A stretch of DNA of 18,203 nt from Alteribacillus sp041949975 (GTDB lineage: Bacteria > Bacillota > Bacilli > Bacillales > Marinococcaceae): positions 1-18,203 of the forward strand of contig NZ_JBHFQG010000055.1 in assembly GCF_041949975.1 (NCBI RefSeq), in the 5' to 3' direction. The notes beneath the pieces are model-generated. The model had not been told where the DNA came from and did no database searches. It saw only the letters and a program-made list of their open reading frames with translations. The translations under genes and the position numbers were made by a program. This document shows, piece by piece, positions 1-7,954 of this stretch; within the stretch, counting starts at the first letter, position 1; every line of letters begins with the position of its first letter.

Positions 1-46
1 CAACCGCCCACTTTATTTCTTTAGAATAAACGTTTTTGCCCATGCA

Positions 47-98
47 AAAACACCTCCGAGAATGTACTTAATTGATTGTACCATTTCGAAGGTGTTTT
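47..98 (-). terminator. Long imperfect hairpin, likely terminator of the cotH-like gene
   Basis: Arms at 47-67 and 78-98 pair over about 21 positions with a few mismatches, around a 10-nt loop. Read on the minus strand, the second arm ends in a short T run. It lies about 70 bp past the stop of the minus-strand CotH-family gene, so it is best read as its terminator. A second perfect 8-bp palindrome (32-39 with 44-51, loop CCAT) overlaps the outer arm, so alternative folds are possible. The stretch 99-170 holds nothing else that I can see. Confidence 0.6.
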
Positions 99-170
99 AT
101 ATTGTCCCATTATTTTAGGTTAGTCCAGCCCCATGATTTGGGAATGCTCGCTTTCTCTTCTCGTATTCGG

Positions 171-3100
171 TTATTGAAGAACTTCAAAGCTGTCGATGTG
201 CACCCGGTGGTTTACCGCATCTTCCTGTGTATCACCAGTTACCGTAATGGTTAAGGTATGCATATCGTCTTCTAATCCCTCAATACTATACAATTCTGTG
301 TTAAAAGCAGGTTCTTCTGCGAAAGTATCTACTTCCGTTTTTTCTCCATCTACTTCTATTTCCGCTATTCCCTGGGTGACCCCTTCATAGCCAAACCAAC
401 GAATACCAGTGCCTTCAAATGTAATTTCTATTTTATCTCCTGTTGTTTCACTAAACAAAGCTGTTCCTTCATGGTGGTCTTCGTTTGTGCTTTCCTGCCA
501 GCTTCCTTCATATTTTACAGCCGGATGATCTTCGTTATACACTTGCTCTTCATCAGCCGGGTCCACTATTTCTAGACGAACCATAGCGGTAACTTCATCG
601 TTTTCTTTATGAATGGTAAGAAGGCCTTCCCCTGCTCCTTCAGCGTTAAAGGTCTCTCCATCTACTTCTCCTATGTCTGAGTCACTAATGGAAGCATACT
701 CGCCATCTGTGTTCATTTCATCGGCCCAGTTCCATTCATTTCCGGCTTCTATGGTCAGTGTTTCCTTTTGAACAGCAGTTCCTTGAACCTGAATGGTTCC
801 GACAGCTTCTCCTTCATTATCAGCAAGCTCAACCTCTGCTTTTCCGGAAGCATCTGGTATTAATCTTCCTTTTTCATCGATGGAGGAACTGCTGTCATCC
901 TGGGAAGAAAGCTGTGCGGGCTTTCCATCGACTCTTATTTCAAGAGGGATGCCGGCAGCATAAGTACCTTTCCACGCGTCATCTTCCAATGGAACGCTTT
1001 CTCCATATACTTCAATATCATGCTCTCCATCAACATTAAACGTAAGGTCCGCATAGCCTTCTAAATCAAAATAATCGAATAAATGTGCATACATATAGTC
1101 ATCGCGCACCTGACCGAATTCTCTCATCACATCTACGTTTTTTTTCCATTTGTCCATGCTTTCCGGCTCGCCCCAGCGTTCAATATTACGCTCCATTTCC
1201 GGTTCATACATGGCTTCAAACTCTGCCAGCTTCTCTATCACAATTTCATCATCAAAATGAGTATTCAGATAATGTGCAAATTTGCCGGCAAACTGAGCGC
1301 GGAACTCTTCATTTTCAAGCAGTGTTCGCAAAAGGAAAGTTGCCCAATCAGGATTAGGCCAGCTGTCATTGCCTTCTTCCGTGGCAAAATCAAGCGTATG
1401 ATGAGCAGCGGTTTCGCTCACCCCGGACAGATCAAAACCAAAATCTAAATCAAATACAGTCCAGCGCCATTTGCCATTTGGCTTTTCACGCCAGTACCGG
1501 TTATTATTTGCCGGCCAGTCTGTGTTTCTGGTGTAAATTTCTGCGATATTATAATCGATAAAATTGTTAATATCCATTTGTTCTTTGACCTGTGCATAAA
1601 CCTGCGGGTCAGTTATATCGTTATGCTCAATGTAAGAAAGCATCTTTTGATAGTGACGATTATCCCCTTCTCTAACATTGGCATTGTTTTCAAGATATTC
1701 TAGATCTTCTTCTAAAATACCGAATTTATACTCAAAGTAGTGTTTGTCTATGCGTTCTCTTAAGTTGTAAATGCCCCAGTACTCTCCATTTAAATACAGG
1801 TTTGCCGGTTCAAACGCCTGTTTTTCTACGTCAAATCCGCTGATAAGCTCTTGCATAAAAGCATCTCGAAAAACCGTTTCGTCCCAGTCATTACCTGAAT
1901 TACGAAGAAGAAGACGATTATACTCGCTGTCATCCTCGCTTTCAAAAATCGGATAACTGAATGTATTTTCACTATCATAATCAGAACGGCCGTACAGACG
2001 GAATGATTTTTTTGGATAATAGCGGCTTGTATTGCCGTGCAATCTGACTCCAGCCTGCTGGTGGATCATATTCGTGCCGTCCGGCTTGTACATTTCCACG
2101 CTGACTTCTCGTTCCCATTGATCTCCACTCTGGGCATAATTCGCTGTTTCATCAGGGTTCTCAGCATCTTCGTCATAATTGGCGCCTTCGGTATATATAC
2201 CGTTTGCTTCTCCGAAGAAATCATCAGGATTCCCTGCTATGGAAACAATCGGGAACGTGCTTTCTTCCCCGATAATGTACGTATTTGAAACCATTTCACC
2301 AGCGTTTCCATATTGATCATAAAACTTGGCTTTTATAACGGTCGTTTCATCGACTTCTAGAGGCTCTGTATATTCTTTGGATTCTTCATCAGGTTCACTT
2401 CCATCGGTTGTGTACCTAATCGTTCCTTCCTCTTCTTCCATCAGCTGCTCTAATTCAACCATCTGAGGCGATTCATAAAAACCTCCATCCTGATTGAAAA
2501 CAATAGCGAGCTCGGGTTTATCGATATCCATGTCATCCACCTGTTCAAACAGGGGAAGGAAATCTTTCATATTTACGCCAGGATTTCCTTCTACAAATAA
2601 CCGTTCTGTTAAATGAGGCAGATGAAACACCGGAGAAAAATCCTGAATGACATTATGCCGTAAATTAAGATCTTCCAAATTATTTAACCCGGATAATACA
2701 GATATGTCCTCAATATGGTTATTACGAACGTTCAGCTTGCGAAGTTCCACCATATCTTTAATTGGTTCAATAGAAGAAATATTGTTGCCCCTCACATTTA
2801 AATCCTGTAATGCGGTCATGTGGGAAATGGCTTCTAAATCGTCTATTCCAGTTTCCCTCAAATCAAGTGTCCTCATTCTCTCCATTTTTTCAAGGGCCGA
2901 AACATTCTCTACATGGTTTCCGCGAAGGTTCAGGTCTTCTAAGTATATTAAATCCTCTAAAGGTTCAAGATCTTCAATACGATTTCCTTCTAAGTCCAGA
3001 TCCCGAACCGTTATTAATTTTTCTATTCCTTCGAGTGACTCAATGCTGCTGTAACTTAAATCAATCGCATCCACTTTCTGTAAATCTTCCTGTCTAATCA

Positions 3101-3260
3101 GGCCCTCCGGCTGGTCTAATGCTTCCCTGACAGCCATTTCCAAATTTTCATCAGCGAAATCTACACTGCTGTTATCAGCAAAAATAAAAGCAATGATACC
3201 AATGACCACAGCGATCGGGATAAGAAGCAGTGCTGCTCCTTTTGAATGTTTACGGTTCAA
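171..3260 (-). CDS. Membrane-anchored LRR / CotH-kinase family protein
   Basis: 1029 aa. Residues 10-28 form one hydrophobic N-terminal segment (uncleaved anchor or signal), so the rest is probably outside the membrane. Residues about 62-225 are short internalin-type leucine-rich repeats of about 22 aa (DLDLEGNRIEDLEPL-type units). Residues about 265-330 resemble a chitobiase C-terminal/FN3-like module (RYTTDGSEP). Residues about 335-700 are the CotH kinase domain: a G-loop-like stretch with KK at 417-418, DWPANN at 581-586 and DLD at 604-606. These match the catalytic Asp and metal-binding Asp motifs of CotH atypical kinases, which phosphorylate secreted proteins. The last ~100 residues look like a beta-sandwich carbohydrate-binding module. 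No LPXTG motif or SLH domain is visible. The start is a TTG with an upstream GGCGGGG ribosome site. It is divergent from the VTC-domain gene. The substrate is unknown; the family call is secure, kinase activity is inferred. Confidence 0.9.
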   Translation of the reverse strand: MNRKHSKGAALLLIPIAVVIGIIAFIFADNSSVDFADENLEMAVREALDQPEGLIRQEDLQKVDAIDLSYSSIESLEGIEKLITVRDLDLEGNRIEDLEPLEDLIYLEDLNLRGNHVENVSALEKMERMRTLDLRETGIDDLEAISHMTALQDLNVRGNNISSIEPIKDMVELRKLNVRNNHIEDISVLSGLNNLEDLNLRHNVIQDFSPVFHLPHLTERLFVEGNPGVNMKDFLPLFEQVDDMDIDKPELAIVFNQDGGFYESPQMVELEQLMEEEEGTIRYTTDGSEPDEESKEYTEPLEVDETTVIKAKFYDQYGNAGEMVSNTYIIGEESTFPIVSIAGNPDDFFGEANGIYTEGANYDEDAENPDETANYAQSGDQWEREVSVEMYKPDGTNMIHQQAGVRLHGNTSRYYPKKSFRLYGRSDYDSENTFSYPIFESEDDSEYNRLLLRNSGNDWDETVFRDAFMQELISGFDVEKQAFEPANLYLNGEYWGIYNLRERIDKHYFEYKFGILEEDLEYLENNANVREGDNRHYQKMLSYIEHNDITDPQVYAQVKEQMDINNFIDYNIAEIYTRNTDWPANNNRYWREKPNGKWRWTVFDLDFGFDLSGVSETAAHHTLDFATEEGNDSWPNPDWATFLLRTLLENEEFRAQFAGKFAHYLNTHFDDEIVIEKLAEFEAMYEPEMERNIERWGEPESMDKWKKNVDVMREFGQVRDDYMYAHLFDYFDLEGYADLTFNVDGEHDIEVYGESVPLEDDAWKGTYAAGIPLEIRVDGKPAQLSSQDDSSSSIDEKGRLIPDASGKAEVELADNEGEAVGTIQVQGTAVQKETLTIEAGNEWNWADEMNTDGEYASISDSDIGEVDGETFNAEGAGEGLLTIHKENDEVTAMVRLEIVDPADEEQVYNEDHPAVKYEGSWQESTNEDHHEGTALFSETTGDKIEITFEGTGIRWFGYEGVTQGIAEIEVDGEKTEVDTFAEEPAFNTELYSIEGLEDDMHTLTITVTGDTQEDAVNHRVHIDSFEVLQ

Positions 3261-3580
3261 AGTGTGGTCCCCGCCTTTCTTTTTCTAAATTGCTTATATT
3301 GGTAAAGAGTTTTTTGCAAAAACAGACCAGCCTATATTATAGCAGACTCCTTTCGCTTCAAACAGTGTGGTTTCTCATATCTTCTTTAGAGATATGGCAT
3401 ATTTGTTAAAAGTTTATTTACATTTCAAAAAGGAAAAAAATATGCAACATGAACCATATCCCACTCGTCTCATAAATGGTATAATTTTAATATTGTAAAG
3501 CTATTGTTAACGTTCGGTTAATTATGTAAATTTTTATACTTATAATATACGCAGCAGGTCATAGAAGGTGGTGAATAAAG
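3261..3580. promoter_or_regulatory. Divergent intergenic region with promoters in both directions
   Basis: This 320-bp AT-rich gap separates the CotH-family gene (minus) from the VTC-domain gene (plus). On the minus strand a perfect TATAAT lies at 3341-3336, with only a weak TTTGAA at 3362-3357 and a short 15-bp spacer. On the plus strand TATAAT occurs at 3541-3546 (listed separately), with a second TATAAT at 3480-3485 that lacks a good -35. No coding sequence or RNA gene was recognised here. Confidence 0.4.
3518..3546 (+). promoter_or_regulatory. Putative sigma-A promoter for the VTC-domain gene
   Basis: TTAATT at 3518-3523 (a weak -35), a 17-bp spacer and a perfect TATAAT at 3541-3546. The start codon follows 34 bp later, preceded by a GGTGGTGA ribosome site. 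The -10 and spacing are good; the -35 is poor, so regulation by an activator is possible. Confidence 0.45.
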
Positions 3581-4360
3581 ATGCTGGCAAAAGAAATTTT
3601 TCAGCGGTATGAATTAAAATATCTTATTCCATTTGAAAAATACAAAGAGATCGCTGATCAGCTTACAGCAAACGAAAAAATGCGGTACGACAAATTTGGC
3701 GATGGGTTTGGCCGCTATAATATCGTCAGCCTTTATTTTGATTCAGATGATAAAAAAATTTATTATGAAACACGCAACAAACTGCGTTTCCGTCAAAAGC
3801 TCCGCCTCCGCGTTTACGATGACGCTGCAATTAACGGTCCTGCTTTTCTTGAGGTAAAAAAGAAATTTAACAAGGTGGTAAATAAACGCCGCACAAAAAT
3901 TAAACTAGCAGACGCCTATGAATATTTGAAATACGGGAATAAAAATGGAGATTTGCGAGTGTATGACCCTTCAAATCCACAGATTATGAACGAAGTAGAA
4001 TCTTTCCGAAGCTTGTACGGATTAAAACCACGTGTCGTGGTAAGCTATGACAGGCAAGCATTTCACGGCATTGAAGATTCCGATTTACGTGTGACATTTG
4101 ATTATAATTTGATGGCAAGAGACGATAACCTTCATATTGAAGATGGTCCAGACGGTACTTATTTTGTTGATCCAAACCTTGTCGTCATGGAAGTGAAAGT
4201 TTCACAAAGTGTTCCATTTTGGCTGTCAAGACTGCTGAGTGATTTTGAATGTCCCCGAAAAAGTGTATCGAAATTCTGCACCAGCATTGATCTTATGGAA
4301 GAAATGCAGCGCACAGCTCGTCATTCTGAAGATGAAGAGACAAAGTCATTAATCGTTTAG
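3581..4360 (+). CDS. VTC / polyphosphate polymerase domain protein
   Basis: 259 aa, no signal peptide or membrane segment, so probably cytoplasmic. It has the VTC (tunnel-fold, CYTH-related) pattern: RYELKYLIP at 8-16, SLYFDS, a basic strand rich in Arg/Lys (KLRFRQKLRLRVYD), a second basic strand (KKKFNKVVNKRRTKIKL), VVSYDRQAF and a late MEVKV. In the yeast Vtc4 family such basic strands line a tunnel that binds nucleotide and growing polyphosphate; the bacterial members' product is mostly untested. The ATG has a GGTGGTGA ribosome site. The next gene, DUF4956, is on the same strand 230 bp on, and the CotH-family gene is divergent. These three families often cluster in bacteria, which suggests a joint envelope-linked function. 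The family call is strong; the reaction here is inferred. Confidence 0.88.
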   Translation: MLAKEIFQRYELKYLIPFEKYKEIADQLTANEKMRYDKFGDGFGRYNIVSLYFDSDDKKIYYETRNKLRFRQKLRLRVYDDAAINGPAFLEVKKKFNKVVNKRRTKIKLADAYEYLKYGNKNGDLRVYDPSNPQIMNEVESFRSLYGLKPRVVVSYDRQAFHGIEDSDLRVTFDYNLMARDDNLHIEDGPDGTYFVDPNLVVMEVKVSQSVPFWLSRLLSDFECPRKSVSKFCTSIDLMEEMQRTARHSEDEETKSLIV

Positions 4361-4427
4361 ATGCTGAGAAAAGGTTATTGCAAGGAAACTGTTCAAAATC
4401 TATAATGTTAAATGGATTAACAATTAC

Positions 4428-4515
4428 GGGGTTGTTTCAAAAGTGTCAGCAGAGGGCTTTTAGACCAAAGTTTTTTGGTTGGTTCCTGCCGCTCCATTTC
4501 TTTTGAAACAGCCTC
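4428..4515. repeat. 88-bp MITE-like element with terminal inverted repeats
   Basis: The left end (4428-4443) and the reverse complement of the right end (4500-4515) match at 14 of 16 positions, sharing TTGTTTCAAAAG versus CTGTTTCAAAAG. The ends resemble the GGCTGT(T/C)TCAAAAG termini I recall for IS1182-like elements in Firmicutes. The interior holds a smaller hairpin (ACCAAA...TTTGGT) and no coding sequence. No clear target duplication is visible. It lies between the VTC-domain gene and the DUF4956 gene and could also act as a bidirectional terminator or a processed hairpin in the mRNA. Confidence 0.5.
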
Positions 4516-4520
4516 CTCCT

Positions 4521-4546
4521 TTTTTGTGTGTAAAACAACACAAAAA
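4521..4546. repeat. 9-bp inverted repeat upstream of the DUF4956 gene
   Basis: TTTTTGTGT at 4521-4529 pairs perfectly with ACACAAAAA at 4538-4546 around an 8-nt loop. It sits 45 bp before the DUF4956 start. It may be an operator, a leader hairpin or a weak terminator; the sequence does not distinguish these. Confidence 0.3.
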
Positions 4547-4590
4547 TGCAAATAAAATTAGTCATGGACTTTAGTTGAGGAGAAATTTTC

Positions 4591-5271
4591 ATGAATCAAT
4601 TTATGAATGAAATTCGAGATTTTTCAGATTTAACCACAAGAGCTGTTGTGTTAGAAGGCATGGCTGCTATTGCGCTTAGTTTTATACTTAGTTTGATCAT
4701 TACATTCTTGTATAAAAAAACACATAAAAGCGGCCGCTATTCTCAATCGTTTGTGCATACGATTATCATTATGTCTGTTGTTGTAGCAATTATTATGATT
4801 GTTATCGGAAATAACATTGCGGTAGCCTTCGGTTTGGTTGGTGCATTTTCTATTATCCGTTTCCGAAGCGCCATGAGCGATCCAAAAGATATCGCTTTTA
4901 TCTTTTTCGGTATGGCAGCAGGTATTTCCTGCGGACTTGGTTTTTATGCGCTGGCTGTTATGTTTACCGTGGTACTATCAATATTAATTTATGTTTTGTT
5001 TGTATTCGATTATGGCGGGATCAAAGGATCATATAAATCTTTAAAAATTACGATACCGGAGAACATGCACTATGAAAATGTGTTTGATGATATTTTTGAA
5101 GAATACTTAGAATATCATCAGCTGAACATGGTGGAAACGACAAACCTTGGTACCATGTATCAGCTTACTTACCTTATTGCGAAAAAAGAAGGAATCAGCG
5201 ACAAAGATTTAATGGATGCGATCCGCGAAAGAAACTCCAACCTTAAAGTAGCTGTCGGTATGGTAAACTAA
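4591..5271 (+). CDS. DUF4956 family membrane protein
   Basis: 226 aa. About four hydrophobic segments occupy the first ~145 residues (roughly 20-42, 52-73, 76-92 and 101-145 as one or two spans). The conserved GAFSIIRFRSAMSDPKD block lies in the middle, typical of DUF4956. The C-terminal ~75 residues are soluble and mixed alpha/beta. The ATG is preceded by GAGGAG at good spacing. Its usual genomic partners, a VTC-domain protein and a CotH-family protein, are both present here. Biochemical function is unknown; a role in moving or handling a substrate at the membrane for its VTC neighbour is only a hypothesis. A hairpin terminator follows directly. Confidence 0.88.
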   Translation: MNQFMNEIRDFSDLTTRAVVLEGMAAIALSFILSLIITFLYKKTHKSGRYSQSFVHTIIIMSVVVAIIMIVIGNNIAVAFGLVGAFSIIRFRSAMSDPKDIAFIFFGMAAGISCGLGFYALAVMFTVVLSILIYVLFVFDYGGIKGSYKSLKITIPENMHYENVFDDIFEEYLEYHQLNMVETTNLGTMYQLTYLIAKKEGISDKDLMDAIRERNSNLKVAVGMVN

Positions 5272-5280
5272 TGCGTATTA

Positions 5281-5314
5281 AAAACGTTCCTAAAAGCAAG
5301 GGGACGTTTTTTTA
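5281..5314 (+). terminator. Rho-independent terminator after the DUF4956 gene
   Basis: AAAACGTTCC at 5281-5290 pairs with GGGACGTTTT at 5301-5310 (one bulge), followed by a T run. It lies 10 bp after the DUF4956 stop. Confidence 0.75.
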
Positions 5315-5382
5315 TGAAGACAGGTTTTAATGCACGTGAAACTTTCTTACAAAAAAGATAGTTTTCAGGACTGTTGCTCTGT

Positions 5383-5430
5383 CAGAAAAAAATCCTGTTT
5401 CCCGGACAGCCCGAAAAACAGGATTTTCTG
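5383..5430 (-). terminator. Rho-independent terminator of galU
   Basis: AATCCTGTTT near 5391-5400 pairs with AAACAGGATT near 5417-5426, extended by CAGAA/TTCTG. On the minus strand the stem ends in a run of seven Ts. It abuts the galU stop codon. Confidence 0.85.
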
Positions 5431-6315
5431 TTATTTGCTTGTGCGCTCTACTAATGATTCTTTTAAATATTCTTCAAGCGGCTCCTTTAAATCTTCACGA
5501 TTCAGAGCAAAATCAAGCGTAGCTTTAATAAAACCAAACTTATCCCCAACGTCATAGCGGACACCGCCGAATTGATAAGCAAGCACTGCCTGCTTTTGGT
5601 TTAATTCTTTAATAGCATCCGTCAATTGAATTTCATTACCCGAGCCTGGCGGAAGCTGTTTTAGAATCTCAAAGATTTCCGGGCGCAGAACATAACGGCC
5701 CATGATCGCATAGTTAGAAGGAGCTTCCTCAAGTGCCGGCTTTTCTTTTAAATCCTCAAGATGCAAAACACCCGGCTCAACTTCTTGTCCTTTTGGCTCT
5801 ACGATACCATATTTAGATACGTCTTCATCCGGCACCTGCTGCACGCCTACTACAGAGGAATGGTAGCGTTCAAACGTCTCTATCAGCTGCTTTAAACACG
5901 GTTTTTCTGATTTTACAATATCGTCTCCAAGCAGCACCGCAAACGGTTCATCTCCAACGAAGCTGCTCGCGCAGGCAATCGCATGCCCTAATCCTTTTGG
6001 TTCTTTTTGGCGGATATAGTGAATATTTGCCATGTTTGAAATGGCTTGGACTTCTTCTAACTGCGACCATTTTTTCTTTTTAGACAGGGTTTCTTCCAAT
6101 TCATATGATTTGTCAAAATGGTCCTCAATCGCACGCTTGCCGCGGCCGCTAACAATAATGATATCTTCTATTCCAGACTCAATCGCCTCTTCGACTATAT
6201 ATTGAATGGTCGGTTTATCTACAATAGGAAGCATCTCTTTTGGCTGAGCCTTTGTTGCCGGCAAAAACCTTGTCCCAAGTCCGGCTGCTGGAATAATTGC
6301 TTTTCTTACTTTCAC
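5431..6315 (-). CDS. galU: UTP-glucose-1-phosphate uridylyltransferase
   Basis: 294 aa from the chosen GTG, matching the usual ~290 aa of GalU/GtaB. It makes UDP-glucose from UTP and glucose-1-phosphate in the cytoplasm, feeding glycolipid, teichoic acid and exopolysaccharide synthesis. The N-terminal nucleotidyltransferase signature is clear (IIPAAGLGTRFLPATKA, then PKEMLPIVDKPTIQY), followed by GLGHAI, LLGDD, NYAIMGRYVL, EIQLTDAI and YDVGDKFGF. I chose the GTG at 6315 because GGGAG lies 8 bp upstream and the protein then starts VKVRKAIIP as in homologues; an upstream in-frame GTG at 6357 would overlap the preceding gene. The SLH protein gene ends 20 bp upstream, so the two are probably cotranscribed. 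Confidence 0.96.
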   Translation of the reverse strand: MKVRKAIIPAAGLGTRFLPATKAQPKEMLPIVDKPTIQYIVEEAIESGIEDIIIVSGRGKRAIEDHFDKSYELEETLSKKKKWSQLEEVQAISNMANIHYIRQKEPKGLGHAIACASSFVGDEPFAVLLGDDIVKSEKPCLKQLIETFERYHSSVVGVQQVPDEDVSKYGIVEPKGQEVEPGVLHLEDLKEKPALEEAPSNYAIMGRYVLRPEIFEILKQLPPGSGNEIQLTDAIKELNQKQAVLAYQFGGVRYDVGDKFGFIKATLDFALNREDLKEPLEEYLKESLVERTSK

Positions 6316-6335
6316 AAGATTCACTCCCGTTTGAT

Positions 6336-7346
6336 TTACTCTTCCGGCTCGTCCCACAGCATAAATATGTCATTAGGACGCGGAATGATTTCTATTTCAC
6401 CAAGCTGCTGTTCTTCTTCTGTGTTGTCAGCTTTGATTAATGCTTCAAAAATTTCTTCTGACGTATGCGGTGCTCCAAGCGCTGCTGCAGCCTGAGAAGC
6501 CAGCTCAAAATTAGATTCGGTTGTCCGTGAAATCACATATTCTCTGCGTTCTCCTTGATACGCTTGAAAAAGATGATAGTATTCCGGATCAGCTGTTGCA
6601 AAACTGCTGTTATCGCGCGCATATAAGGTGACCCCTGCTTCATTATACAACGAACGTACTTTTTCTGTATAAGCATTCGAGCCTTCCGATGTCATATCAA
6701 GCAACGTTTCAGCCTGCCAGTCCATGAACCGGCTGTCATGAAGGCGTTTGAAGAATACTGCTGCCTGCGCGCGCGTCAATTTGCCATTGACGTCATAGCG
6801 TTCGGTTTGCGTATTGCCATGCTGGCGACCCGTCGTCAGGTCTTCTTCAAACATCCATGCTACTGATTTTTCTAAGCCAGGTTCTTGGCCTTGGGAATGA
6901 GCAAGAGCCTGGCTGATAATACCGCGTGTCACTTCCCTGTTTTTCACCGAATCATCCCTAAGCCCTGGCATTCTTAAGGAATGAGCAGACAGCGCTTGAT
7001 AGGACGGCTGCGACCAGTGGCTGCCTCCACCGCTGCTGCCTTCAAAACCGAAATACCGCTGAAGGATAGTCACAAACTGAGCTTCTGTCATTTCATCCCC
7101 TGGACCGAAGCTGCCGTCTTTATAACCAGTCATCAGCCCTGAGTTTTCTGCCCACGTTATTTCGTCAAATGCCCAGTAACTTTCTTTCACATCTGGAAAA
7201 CTTGCCGATTGAGCGTTTACTTCCTTAGGCTCAAAAGTTCCTTTCTCAGGTGTTTCTTCACTTATGTACAAAAAAGAGCTTACGGTGACGGTTGCAATGG
7301 CCATTTTACAAAATGATGATAGTCGCTTTTGGCTGTTTGTAATCAT
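6336..7346 (-). CDS. Exported SLH-domain protein upstream of galU
   Basis: 336 aa from the ATG at 7346. The N-terminus is a signal-peptide-like stretch (KMAIATVTVSSFLYI). Residues about 48-100 are a good S-layer homology domain (FPDVKESYWAFDEITWAENSG, then MTGYKDGSFGPGDEMTEAQF). A second, weaker SLH-like unit ends near LTRAQAAVFFKRLHD. SLH domains normally bind pyruvylated secondary cell wall polymers, so it should be wall-attached. The C-terminal ~140 residues are not recognised and end in an acidic tail (WDEPEE). The start is uncertain: GTG at 7385 and TTG at 7370 are in frame and closer to a GGGAGG, but only the ATG gives a compact signal peptide. A minus-strand TATAAT lies at 7416-7411 without a clear -35. 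galU follows within 20 bp. Confidence 0.82.
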   Translation of the reverse strand: MITNSQKRLSSFCKMAIATVTVSSFLYISEETPEKGTFEPKEVNAQSASFPDVKESYWAFDEITWAENSGLMTGYKDGSFGPGDEMTEAQFVTILQRYFGFEGSSGGGSHWSQPSYQALSAHSLRMPGLRDDSVKNREVTRGIISQALAHSQGQEPGLEKSVAWMFEEDLTTGRQHGNTQTERYDVNGKLTRAQAAVFFKRLHDSRFMDWQAETLLDMTSEGSNAYTEKVRSLYNEAGVTLYARDNSSFATADPEYYHLFQAYQGERREYVISRTTESNFELASQAAAALGAPHTSEEIFEALIKADNTEEEQQLGEIEIIPRPNDIFMLWDEPEE

Positions 7347-7471
7347 GATGCACTCAGATCTTACATTCAAGATCCTTTTCCCCACCTCCCAAATGGTATA
7401 ATCCCATTTTATTATATCGTTTCTAGTGTTTCGCTAGCTACCTTCACAACAAAAAAGTCCAGTACAGGGTT

Positions 7472-7503
7472 AAACTGCCCAAAAACGGGAAGGGCAGCTT
7501 TTT
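7472..7503. terminator. Short hairpin with T tract in the 7.4-8.2 kb gap
   Basis: CTGCCC at 7475-7480 pairs with GGGCAG at 7492-7497. The plus side is followed by CTTTTT, the minus side by TTT. It may end the minus-strand small-protein transcript starting near 7.9 kb, insulating the SLH gene, or act on an unannotated plus transcript. Apart from this, the small gene at 7703-7882 and the palindrome at 7939-7954, the 7347-8169 gap holds nothing that I recognise. Confidence 0.4.
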
Positions 7504-7702
7504 GGTACATGAAATGGATGGAAGCTACTCTCCTTCTTCTAAATATGTAAAACCTCCTGAAAACACGTAAAATTCAGCAAATATAAGCTCCTTCAGTCTT
7601 TAGTAATTTTGCGAGACCGTCTTCCCGTCTTTTTTCACCCGTGCAGTGTTTTTGCTTTACCATGTAAAGAGCAGGAACCAGGACTTGAAATATCATTAAT
7701 CT

Positions 7703-7882
7703 CTATACTTCTAAAAGAGAGGTTTCCAGGGAATCTGTAATTATCAGCCTCCACTTGTTCAGCTGATGTACTGGATATACAGTGCTTAGCTGTCCGACTG
7801 GCGGGTCAATGACAGGCACCTGAAAAAACGTTAATCCTCCGACTAATACAAGCAAAAAAAAATAAACGAGCCAATCTATCAT
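7703..7882 (-). CDS. Small single-span membrane protein, 59 aa
   Basis: A short reading frame with an ATG preceded by GGGGAGG at 7-bp spacing, one of the better ribosome sites in the window. The product begins MIDWLVYFFLLVLVGGLTFF, one clear membrane span right at the N-terminus. It continues with a ~39-residue tail containing PVIDPP and HQLNKWRLIITDSLE. Stop is TAG. I do not recognise the family. The ribosome site and membrane segment argue for a real gene; its small size and lack of a recognised homologue argue for caution. It is isolated, facing away from the RAYT-ssb pair. Confidence 0.5.
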   Translation of the reverse strand: MIDWLVYFFLLVLVGGLTFFQVPVIDPPVGQLSTVYPVHQLNKWRLIITDSLETSLLEV

Positions 7883-7938
7883 TTCAGTACCTCCCCAAAA
7901 ATAGTGTTACTTTCTTGTAAACATTATGGGATTTTGAG

Positions 7939-7954
7939 CGGGGTCTGGCCCCAC
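7939..7954. repeat. REP-like palindrome upstream of the RAYT gene
   Basis: GGGGTCTGGCCCC at 7940-7952 is a 13-nt imperfect palindrome (GGGGT/GCCCC arms, CTG loop). It resembles the GGGGTC(T/A)GACCCC-type palindromes often seen near RAYT genes and lies about 215 bp upstream of one here. Only one copy was seen in this window, so its repeat status rests on recall. Confidence 0.35.
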
